DNA of 64,000 bases from Lachnoclostridium phytofermentans. GTDB lineage: Bacteria; Bacillota; Clostridia; Lachnospirales; Lachnospiraceae. Position 1 is the stretch's first letter. The number at the start of each line of letters is the position of its first letter. Under the pieces are notes generated by a model. The model ran no database searches. It was not told where the DNA came from and worked only from the letters and a program-made list of their open reading frames with translations. A program made the translations under genes and the position numbers. The stretch lies in assembly GCF_000733755.1 (NCBI RefSeq), contig NZ_JPOF01000006.1, positions 124,001 to 188,000 of the forward strand, written 5' to 3'. This document shows positions 53,190 through 60,141 of the stretch, piece by piece.

Positions 53190-53267
53190 TTCTATTTCTC
53201 TTTCTTTTTCTATTTCTATATCTCTTTCTTTTTCTATTTCTATATCTCTTTCTATTTCTTCTTTCTT
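53190..53267. repeat. Polypyrimidine tract with 24-bp tandem unit
   Basis: Almost only C and T on the plus strand, with two exact 24-base copies (53197-53220, 53221-53244) and a partial third. It lies in the divergent promoter region of pit and the decarboxylase beta gene. Confidence 0.85.
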
Positions 53268-53392
53268 AACATTATCTTAGCAGATTTTTCTTGATTCTCT
53301 GTCCTATGAACTATATAATTAAAGTGTTGTAAAGAATCGCCGAACATTTAGCGTTTCTACGACACAAAAATAAGGAGAAAGTGGAGGATGTT

Positions 53393-54523
53393 ATGGACTT
53401 TTTACTATCCGGAATAACCGCCATTACTGGGGAACAAGCTGTGATGTATCTCATTGGTGGTATTCTAATCTATCTAGCAATTTGCAAAAACTATGAACCA
53501 GCACTCTTATTACCGATGGGATTTGGCGCAATCCTAGTAAATCTCCCATTATCCGGTGTTCTCAACCAAACCTATGAAGGTATTGGGAACGTAAACGGTA
53601 TTATTGAATGGTTGTTTCACGTAGGCATTGAGGCCTCCGAAGTACTTCCAATTTTACTTTTTATCGGTATTGGAGCAATGATTGATTTTGGCCCTCTATT
53701 ATCGAATCCAAAAATGTTTCTTTTTGGTGGTGCCGCACAGTTTGGTATCTTCTTAACGATGACATTAGCTGCGATTCTCGGATTCGATCTAAATGACGCT
53801 GCATCTATTGGTATCATTGGAGCAGCCGATGGTCCTACTTCAATTTTAGTTTCTCAGGTTTTAAAATCTAGGTACATAGGAGCCATAGCCGTAGCCGCCT
53901 ATTCCTACATGGCTTTAGTTCCAATTGTTCAACCAATCGCTATAAAGTTAGTTACAACGAAGAAGGAACGTATGATTCGTATGCCTTACAATCCTGCTTC
54001 TATTTCAAAACGCGCTCGAATTCTATTTCCTATTATCGTTACTGTGATAGCAGGTTTAGTTGCTCCAATGTCAGTTTCTCTCGTAGGTTTCTTAATGTTC
54101 GGTAATCTGTTAAGAGAATGCGGAGTGTTAAACACATTATCTGATACTGCCCAGAACGTTCTTGCGAACTTAATTACTTTATTGCTTGGTATTACAATTT
54201 CATTTAGTATGAGAGCAGAAGAATTCGTAACTATTAATACTGCCTTAATCATGGGACTTGGTTTGTTTGCTTTCGTATTTGACACGATTGGTGGTGTATT
54301 ATTTGCGAAATTCCTTAACCTATTCTTAAAGAATAAGATAAATCCAATGGTCGGTGGTGCTGGAATCTCAGCCTTCCCTATGTCTGCACGTGTTATCCAA
54401 AAGATGGGAATCAAAGAAGATCCATCCAATCACTTGTTAATGCATGCAGTTGGAGCAAATGTTGCAGGTCAGATTGGCTCCGTTCTTGCTGGTGGTATTA
54501 TCTTAAACCTTCTGTTACATTAA
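53393..54523 (+). CDS. Sodium-pumping decarboxylase beta subunit
   Basis: A 376-residue membrane protein of the OadB/GcdB/MmdB family, which couples decarboxylation of a biotin-bound carboxyl to sodium export. The conserved parts are EVLPILLFIGIGAMIDFGPL, the Asp motif GIIGAADGPTSILVSQVL, AVAAYSYMALVPIVQP, and GGAGISAFPMSARVIQKMG with NHLLMHAVGANVAGQIGS. I start at the ATG at 53393 (TGGAGG upstream), not 53381. Only a gamma-like peptide follows; the carboxyltransferase alpha and the biotin carrier are not in this window. Confidence 0.92.
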   Translation: MDFLLSGITAITGEQAVMYLIGGILIYLAICKNYEPALLLPMGFGAILVNLPLSGVLNQTYEGIGNVNGIIEWLFHVGIEASEVLPILLFIGIGAMIDFGPLLSNPKMFLFGGAAQFGIFLTMTLAAILGFDLNDAASIGIIGAADGPTSILVSQVLKSRYIGAIAVAAYSYMALVPIVQPIAIKLVTTKKERMIRMPYNPASISKRARILFPIIVTVIAGLVAPMSVSLVGFLMFGNLLRECGVLNTLSDTAQNVLANLITLLLGITISFSMRAEEFVTINTALIMGLGLFAFVFDTIGGVLFAKFLNLFLKNKINPMVGGAGISAFPMSARVIQKMGIKEDPSNHLLMHAVGANVAGQIGSVLAGGIILNLLLH

Positions 54524-54554
54524 AGAATTAAGGTATTTCGAAAGGAGTATGTAC

Positions 54555-54743
54555 ATGAATTTAGAAAATGTGTTTACAACCTTGGATTTCATGTGGAAAG
54601 GTATGTTTAGTATATTAATTGTTATGCTAATTATCGCTGGTATCGTTCTTATTCTTCAGAGAATACCAGATAAAAAAGAAGATAGCTTGCGTTTGACTCA
54701 AAAAATAAGTAATTTTTTTAAAAGGAAGTTTCTAAAAAAATAA
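54555..54743 (+). CDS. Small membrane protein, decarboxylase gamma-like
   Basis: A 62-residue protein with one helix (MFSILIVMLIIAGIVLILQR) and a basic C-terminus (NFFKRKFLKK). It begins 31 bases after the decarboxylase beta gene with AAAGGAG well placed (start ATG 54555). In oxaloacetate and methylmalonyl-CoA decarboxylases a short gamma chain of this shape ties alpha to beta. That role is inferred from place and shape, since the sequence is too short for a firm match. The IS copy lies 33 bases past its stop and may have removed its terminator. Confidence 0.6.
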   Translation: MNLENVFTTLDFMWKGMFSILIVMLIIAGIVLILQRIPDKKEDSLRLTQKISNFFKRKFLKK

Positions 54744-54768
54744 ATATTGCTATCAATACAATAACTTA

Positions 54769-54776
54769 AATTTAAA
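54769..54776. repeat. Target duplication of the outer IS, left copy
   Basis: AATTTAAA, repeated exactly at 57657-57664 just beyond the other IS end. ISL3-family elements make 8-bp duplications. Confidence 0.9.
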
Positions 54777-54899
54777 GGCTCTATAATAAATGTTGGGGTA
54801 TGTGAATAAATTAATTCACTACTCCAACATTTTATTTTATAATAATAAAAAAGCCTCCCAGTGCCAGTCTACCAAAACAATCACCAGGAGGTTGCAATA

Positions 54900-56075
54900 A
54901 TGCATAATTATTGTATCAATAAATTACTAGATTTAAAAGAGGTAAAAATAAAAAATATCATTCATGCGGATTCTTTTGTAAAAATATTTATTGAAACTAA
55001 GGCAAAAACTCACACTTGCCCTTCCTGTGGTGCTAAGACAAATAAGGTTCATGATTACAGGCAACAGACTATTAGGGATCTACCATTTCAGATGAAGGAC
55101 TGCTATCTAATACTTAGAAAAAGACGTTATCGCTGTGCATGTGGTAAAAGATTCAGTGAAAAATACGATTTTTTAGCACATTACCAACAACGTACTACTC
55201 GACTTACTAAATACATCGTAAATGAACTTAGACAAAGCGTGACTTTAAAAACCGTAGCCCGTCGAGCGAATGTCTCAGCTACAACTGTGGCGCGAATTCT
55301 TGATACTATTCATTATACTTGTCCTTCTTTAAAAGAAGCCATTTCAATTGATGAATTTAAGGGGAATGCTGAAACTGGAAAATATCAATGTATTCTAGTA
55401 AATCCAAAGCAACGTTCTATAATGGATATCCTCCCAAATCGTTCACAAGCGCATTTAGCCTCTTATTTTAAAGAAATAAACCGAAGTGAGCGGTACCGCG
55501 TAAAGTATTTTGTATGTGATATGTGGCAACCTTATGTTGATTTGGCTCATAGCTTTTTCCCTAACGCTCAAGTCATAATCGATAAATATCACTTTGTTCG
55601 TCAAGTTACATGGGCCATCGAAAATGTACGTAAAAGACTACAAAAAAGCATGACTGCAACGATGAGAAAATACTATAAACGCAGTCATAAACTAATTTTA
55701 GCAAGGTATAAACAACTAGAAAATAGGGATAAAAAAGCATGTGACATTATGTTACTTTATAATGATGATTTAAGAAAAGCACATATGCTAAAAGAATGGT
55801 TTTATGATATTTGTCAGAATACAAAGTACTCAATCCAAAGAACAGAGTTCTATGAATGGATCCGCAATGCTGAAAGTTCAGGTATTAAAGAGTTTGAAAA
55901 GTGCGCTGCAACATATCGGTATTGGTCAAATGAAATATTAAATGCTTTTAAGTACGGAATTACAAACGGTTCCACAGAGGGCTTTAATAACAAGATTAAG
56001 GTTCTTAAACGTACCTCATATGGTATCCATAACTTTGAACGTTTTCGTACCCGTATTTTACACTCTTGTAACTAA
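54900..56075 (+). CDS. ISL3-family transposase, outer copy
   Basis: A 391-residue DDE transposase. The N-terminal zinc finger and helix-turn-helix have CPSCGAKTNKVHDYRQQTIR and YRCACGKRFSEKY, followed by the RRANVSATTVARILD helix. Catalytic residues are visible as Asp in ISIDEFKG, Asp in YFVCDMWQPYVDL and Glu in GSTEGFNNKIKVLKR. I start at the ATG at 54900 (CAGGAGG upstream) rather than GTG 54861. It is identical to the inner copy. The stop codon is directly followed by the target duplication of the inner IS, so the frame was not broken. Confidence 0.93.
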   Translation: MHNYCINKLLDLKEVKIKNIIHADSFVKIFIETKAKTHTCPSCGAKTNKVHDYRQQTIRDLPFQMKDCYLILRKRRYRCACGKRFSEKYDFLAHYQQRTTRLTKYIVNELRQSVTLKTVARRANVSATTVARILDTIHYTCPSLKEAISIDEFKGNAETGKYQCILVNPKQRSIMDILPNRSQAHLASYFKEINRSERYRVKYFVCDMWQPYVDLAHSFFPNAQVIIDKYHFVRQVTWAIENVRKRLQKSMTATMRKYYKRSHKLILARYKQLENRDKKACDIMLLYNDDLRKAHMLKEWFYDICQNTKYSIQRTEFYEWIRNAESSGIKEFEKCAATYRYWSNEILNAFKYGITNGSTEGFNNKIKVLKRTSYGIHNFERFRTRILHSCN

Positions 56076-56083
56076 ATAAAAAC
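56076..56083. repeat. Target duplication of the inner IS, left copy
   Basis: ATAAAAAC, repeated exactly at 57520-57527. In an intact element this octamer occurs once, directly after the transposase stop. Confidence 0.93.
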
Positions 56084-57519
56084 GGCTCTATAATAAATGT
56101 TGGGGTATGTGAATAAATTAATTCACTACTCCAACATTTTATTTTATAATAATAAAAAAGCCTCCCAGTGCCAGTCTACCAAAACAATCACCAGGAGGTT
56201 GCAATAATGCATAATTATTGTATCAATAAATTACTAGATTTAAAAGAGGTAAAAATAAAAAATATCATTCATGCGGATTCTTTTGTAAAAATATTTATTG
56301 AAACTAAGGCAAAAACTCACACTTGCCCTTCCTGTGGTGCTAAGACAAATAAGGTTCATGATTACAGGCAACAGACTATTAGGGATCTACCATTTCAGAT
56401 GAAGGACTGCTATCTAATACTTAGAAAAAGACGTTATCGCTGTGCATGTGGTAAAAGATTCAGTGAAAAATACGATTTTTTAGCACATTACCAACAACGT
56501 ACTACTCGACTTACTAAATACATCGTAAATGAACTTAGACAAAGCGTGACTTTAAAAACCGTAGCCCGTCGAGCGAATGTCTCAGCTACAACTGTGGCGC
56601 GAATTCTTGATACTATTCATTATACTTGTCCTTCTTTAAAAGAAGCCATTTCAATTGATGAATTTAAGGGGAATGCTGAAACTGGAAAATATCAATGTAT
56701 TCTAGTAAATCCAAAGCAACGTTCTATAATGGATATCCTCCCAAATCGTTCACAAGCGCATTTAGCCTCTTATTTTAAAGAAATAAACCGAAGTGAGCGG
56801 TACCGCGTAAAGTATTTTGTATGTGATATGTGGCAACCTTATGTTGATTTGGCTCATAGCTTTTTCCCTAACGCTCAAGTCATAATCGATAAATATCACT
56901 TTGTTCGTCAAGTTACATGGGCCATCGAAAATGTACGTAAAAGACTACAAAAAAGCATGACTGCAACGATGAGAAAATACTATAAACGCAGTCATAAACT
57001 AATTTTAGCAAGGTATAAACAACTAGAAAATAGGGATAAAAAAGCATGTGACATTATGTTACTTTATAATGATGATTTAAGAAAAGCACATATGCTAAAA
57101 GAATGGTTTTATGATATTTGTCAGAATACAAAGTACTCAATCCAAAGAACAGAGTTCTATGAATGGATCCGCAATGCTGAAAGTTCAGGTATTAAAGAGT
57201 TTGAAAAGTGCGCTGCAACATATCGGTATTGGTCAAATGAAATATTAAATGCTTTTAAGTACGGAATTACAAACGGTTCCACAGAGGGCTTTAATAACAA
57301 GATTAAGGTTCTTAAACGTACCTCATATGGTATCCATAACTTTGAACGTTTTCGTACCCGTATTTTACACTCTTGTAACTAAATAAAAACAGACTGGCAC
57401 GAAGGTTTATTTGTCATGCCCAAAAATAGAATTTCTAGAACCTCTACATAAAAACAGCTCTAAATCCAGTAATGGGGCATGATTGAGTCCAATCATACCC
57501 CAACACTTGACAAAGAGCC
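56084..57519 (+). mobile_element. ISL3-family insertion sequence, inner copy (complete, 1436 bp)
   Basis: Complete element with GGCTCT and AGAGCC ends, inserted in the outer copy in the same orientation right after the transposase stop codon. It is flanked by the 8-bp duplication ATAAAAAC. The non-coding right end (about 135 bases after the stop) therefore occurs twice in a row at 57383-57519 and 57528-57656. Confidence 0.95.
56207..57382 (+). CDS. ISL3-family transposase, inner copy
   Basis: Identical in all 391 residues to the transposase at 54900-56075, with the same CAGGAGG ribosome site and the same DDE residues. The identity means that the second insertion is recent, so the element was probably active not long ago. 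Both transposases keep their own left-end control region. Confidence 0.94.
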   Translation: MHNYCINKLLDLKEVKIKNIIHADSFVKIFIETKAKTHTCPSCGAKTNKVHDYRQQTIRDLPFQMKDCYLILRKRRYRCACGKRFSEKYDFLAHYQQRTTRLTKYIVNELRQSVTLKTVARRANVSATTVARILDTIHYTCPSLKEAISIDEFKGNAETGKYQCILVNPKQRSIMDILPNRSQAHLASYFKEINRSERYRVKYFVCDMWQPYVDLAHSFFPNAQVIIDKYHFVRQVTWAIENVRKRLQKSMTATMRKYYKRSHKLILARYKQLENRDKKACDIMLLYNDDLRKAHMLKEWFYDICQNTKYSIQRTEFYEWIRNAESSGIKEFEKCAATYRYWSNEILNAFKYGITNGSTEGFNNKIKVLKRTSYGIHNFERFRTRILHSCN

Positions 57520-57527
57520 ATAAAAAC
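57520..57527. repeat. Target duplication of the inner IS, right copy
   Basis: ATAAAAAC; after it the right end of the outer copy resumes with AGACTGGCACGAAGG. Confidence 0.93.
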
Positions 57528-57656
57528 AGACTGGCACGAAGGTTTATTTGTCATGCCCAAAAATAGAATTTCTAGAACCTCTACATAAAAACAGCTCTAA
57601 ATCCAGTAATGGGGCATGATTGAGTCCAATCATACCCCAACACTTGACAAAGAGCC

Positions 57657-57664
57657 AATTTAAA
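57657..57664. repeat. Target duplication of the outer IS, right copy
   Basis: AATTTAAA, matching 54769-54776. Confidence 0.9.
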
Positions 57665-57700
57665 GACCATTGATTCTTGTATGCTTTTTCTTACAAAACA

Positions 57701-57738
57701 GGGGATACCTCTTAGTGACAATGCTAATTGGTATCCCC
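57701..57738 (-). terminator. Hairpin after the desulfoferrodoxin gene
   Basis: GGGGATACC (57701-57709) and GGTATCCCC (57730-57738) form a perfect 9-bp stem with TGTTTT following on the minus strand, about 75 bases past the stop. Confidence 0.6.
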
Positions 57739-57812
57739 GTCTTATATTTAAATTTCTTCGTTTACTCTTCTACTTAGCATAGCTAATATATTCTCTTACT
57801 CTTATTATAAAA

Positions 57813-58199
57813 TTATAGAACGGTTTTCCATAAGCCATGTAAGTTACAGTATTCAAATACTTCGATTGCTTCTTCGCCTTCTGTTAATGCAAAGACAACC
57901 TTAGGTTCACTACCTGGTGTTAAGCTCTTTCTCTGTCCACCTTGGTTAGTTCTTAAATAAACCCACATTATGTAATGTTCCTCAACCATAGGATGAGCTA
58001 CACTACCAACACTTACATAAACTAAATTATCCTTCACTTCTACAACTGGTACGTGCTTTTCATGGGCACCATCGGATGTGTTGGCAACTAACTCTGTCAT
58101 CTCTGAACCACAACATACTACGGGAACTCCAGATTCCTCAATCATTCCAATAATGTTTCCACAATGTTCACACTTAAAAAATTTCTGCTCTTTACTCAT
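57813..58199 (-). CDS. dfx: Desulfoferrodoxin (superoxide reductase)
   Basis: A 128-residue two-iron enzyme. The N-terminal desulforedoxin knuckle is FFKCEHCGNIIG with the later VVCCGSE (four Cys). The superoxide reductase centre has histidines in HEKHVPVVE and AHPMVEEHYIMW and the C-terminal Cys-His pair in EYCNLHGLW. It reduces superoxide to peroxide in the cytosol of anaerobes. I start at the ATG at 58199 (GAGGAGA upstream), 14 bases after the upstream lactate dehydrogenase stop, so the two genes are co-transcribed. Confidence 0.95.
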   Translation of the reverse strand: MSKEQKFFKCEHCGNIIGMIEESGVPVVCCGSEMTELVANTSDGAHEKHVPVVEVKDNLVYVSVGSVAHPMVEEHYIMWVYLRTNQGGQRKSLTPGSEPKVVFALTEGEEAIEVFEYCNLHGLWKTVL

Positions 58200-58213
58200 A
58201 CGTATTCTCCTCT

Positions 58214-59254
58214 CTAAAAACATCGTCCTTCTTTTTGCCTTCTGCAGTTTGGATTAGCTCCACCTGGTAGGCAAAAGTAACATATTTCATTTATCAAAGG
58301 CTCATTATGAAAATAAGCGCTAAGATTCTCAATTGTAGTCTCAGCAATATTGCTTAACGCCTCATTGGTTAAGAAACCTTGATGAGAAGTTATGATAACA
58401 TTTGGCAGACCAACCAATAATGATAATACATCATCCTTTGGTATGGAATTAGAATTATCTTCAAAGAATATATCGGATTCTTCTTCATAAACATCAAGAC
58501 CAGCACCACCAACTCTCTCTTCCTTCAGAGCAGTTAATAATGCTTCACTATCTATCAATGCTCCTCTTGATGTATTTATAATGATAGCTCCATGCTTCAT
58601 TAATTTCAAGCTATCTGCATTGATCATATGTTTTGTTTCTTCCGTCAATGGACAATGTAAAGATATTATATCACTTTCACTTAAAAGTGTCTCTAGACTA
58701 ACATACTCTATTTCTTTGCTATAATCCGGGTACAAGTCATAAGCCAATACTCGCATACCAAAACCTTTGCAAATATCTATAAATACTTGTCCTATCTTCC
58801 CTGTACCTATAACTCCTATCGTTTTTTTATAAAGATCAAATCCAATTAGCCCTTTTAAACTAAAGTTATAATCTCTTGTTCTAATATAGGCGCGATGGAT
58901 TTTTCGATTTAAACATAATAATAATGCCACAGCATGCTCAGCAACAGCATGTGGCGAATATCCTGGTACACGCACTACTGCTACCTTATTATAAGCTTCT
59001 TTAAAGTCAATATTGTTATATCCTGCACAACGCATTGCAATTACTTTAACACCAAGTTGATATAAATCCTCAATCGTTTCTTTGTCAATCGAATCATTAA
59101 CAAAAGCGATTACTGCTTGACAACCATGAGCTAGCTTTGCAGTATCTGCGTTTAATTTATTTTCATAATATTTAATTTGAAACTCACCGTTATTTTTAAG
59201 ATCAAACCATTCCTTATCATAGGATTTGGTGTCAAAACATGCTACCTTTATCAA
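58214..59254 (-). CDS. ldhA: D-lactate dehydrogenase-like 2-hydroxyacid dehydrogenase with Cys tail
   Basis: A 346-residue NAD-dependent enzyme. It has RCAGYNNIDF, VPGYSPHAVAEHAVALLL, the nucleotide fold TIGVIGTGKIGQVFIDICKG, catalytic Arg in INTSRGALID, Glu in GLDVYEEE and His in VIITSHQGFLT. These fit D-lactate dehydrogenase, which reduces pyruvate to D-lactate. Unusual is the end: after the normal C-terminus (near 324) comes a 22-residue tail, ICYFCLPGGANPNCRRQKEG then RCF, with CX2CX8CX7C spacing, which could bind metal or sense redox state. It is followed by superoxide reductase in the same unit. Confidence 0.85.
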   Translation of the reverse strand: MIKVACFDTKSYDKEWFDLKNNGEFQIKYYENKLNADTAKLAHGCQAVIAFVNDSIDKETIEDLYQLGVKVIAMRCAGYNNIDFKEAYNKVAVVRVPGYSPHAVAEHAVALLLCLNRKIHRAYIRTRDYNFSLKGLIGFDLYKKTIGVIGTGKIGQVFIDICKGFGMRVLAYDLYPDYSKEIEYVSLETLLSESDIISLHCPLTEETKHMINADSLKLMKHGAIIINTSRGALIDSEALLTALKEERVGGAGLDVYEEESDIFFEDNSNSIPKDDVLSLLVGLPNVIITSHQGFLTNEALSNIAETTIENLSAYFHNEPLINEICYFCLPGGANPNCRRQKEGRCF

Positions 59255-59303
59255 ATTGTTTCTCCTTTATTCTTGACAGATAAAAACACGTAAAGCATAC
59301 TTT

Positions 59304-59387
59304 TTTATTCATGAGAAAGAAAAGTTCGTAAAACTTGCTTTTTCTTATCATGACAAGGAAAAGTTTGCGAAGCGTGCTTTTTCTTGT
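59304..59387 (+). repeat. Dispersed hairpin repeat, copies 2 and 3 in tandem
   Basis: Copy at about 59312-59348 (GAGAAAGAAAAGTTCG...) and a better copy at 59353-59387 (ACAAGGAAAAGTTTGCGAAG, then CGTGCTTTTTCTTGT). Each can form an A/T-rich stem around a GCGAAGCG-like loop. Same family as 20088-20125 and 62451-62475. Confidence 0.6.
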
Positions 59388-59441
59388 ATATATAGTAACA
59401 GTTAGCTACCAACCCTTAGCTTTCTCTCTATGTTGAAGCTC

Positions 59442-59479
59442 AATCTATGACAGATGAGAAACCCCATCCGTCATAGATT
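59442..59479 (-). terminator. Hairpin after the small basic gene
   Basis: AATCTATGAC (59442-59451) and GTCATAGATT (59470-59479) pair perfectly. No clear T-run. It lies 20 bases past the stop of the 43-residue gene. Confidence 0.45.
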
Positions 59480-59498
59480 AGAGGTGCTTATCTCATTC

Positions 59499-59630
59499 TT
59501 AGCGCTTTCCTGACTTGTTTGTAGCCTTAGTAGCTGTTTTGCTGGTGCTTGCACCTGCCTTATTCTTATCGTTCTTTCCTGCAATTGCTTTTCCTACAGG
59601 TCCTGTTGCTTTACCACTATCCTTACCCAT
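59499..59630 (-). CDS. 43-residue Lys/Ala/Thr-rich basic peptide
   Basis: A short gene easily missed. ATG at 59630 has GGAGGTGAAG at ideal spacing. The product starts MGKDSGKATGPVGKAIAGKN and ends NKSGKR, with ten lysines and an arginine in 43 residues and no aromatic residue or cysteine. The composition is like that of small nucleic-acid-binding or spore-associated peptides. I do not recognise a named family. It lies between the lactate dehydrogenase unit and the galactoside phosphorylase, both on the same strand, each well separated from it. Confidence 0.6.
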   Translation of the reverse strand: MGKDSGKATGPVGKAIAGKNDKNKAGASTSKTATKATNKSGKR

Positions 59631-60141
59631 AACTTCACCTCCAGATACATATTGGCATAACTTCTATCATTCCTAATTCTGATTGGAATTTCCTATGTAA
59701 TCAACCATTATTTGTTATCTAAAGTATTTATAATTGTTATATTATAAATACCATATTTTGTCAACGCAAATCTATAGTACTTTTTTGCTTGTACCACTGG
59801 TTTACTGACAGCATTCAACAATATATATTTTTTGCTGAATTGGTTCCTACATATTAGAATAAGAAGATAGCAGTTCACTCTCCCATTGGTGAAATTAAGA
59901 GGTATATTAAATATCATCAAACTATATCGCTATTTTTGATAGAATATCTATTAACCTCTTACATTATTCGGAAAGAGAATAAGTTAATGTATTCCGTAGA
60001 TTGTTATTGTTAAGTCTATATTTATTTTAATCCTTATTCTTCCTTTTGTCCATAGCAAATTTCTATATATTTATCATATTTACTATAATAGAGTGAATAT
60101 TCACTTACACATTAAAGTATTCTATAAACATTTTAAAGAGT
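59631..60141. other. Intergenic region, no gene seen
   Basis: AT-rich. It must hold the promoter of the small basic gene and the 3-prime end of the GH112 transcript. A weak hairpin (ACATTATTC with GAATAAGTTAATGT, near 59962-59993) is the only structure noticed. Confidence 0.4.

Larger units (their letters stand above)
54777..57656 (+). mobile_element. ISL3-family insertion sequence, outer copy (interrupted)
   Basis: Left end GGCTCT at 54777, right end AGAGCC at 57656. Left and right ends match as inverted repeats at 21 of 26 positions, with GTTGGGGTATG the inner block. It is split at 56084-57519 by a second copy. Removing that copy and one 8-bp duplication leaves exactly 1436 bases, the same as the inner copy. 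The left end folds into a hairpin (GTTGG...CCAAC) before the transposase, as a guard against outside transcription. The 8-bp flank AATTTAAA is present on both sides. Confidence 0.93.

Noticed and set aside
54777-57656. Duplicated IS as an assembly error
   Set aside because: Two different exact 8-bp target duplications and identical element lengths are what a real nested insertion leaves.
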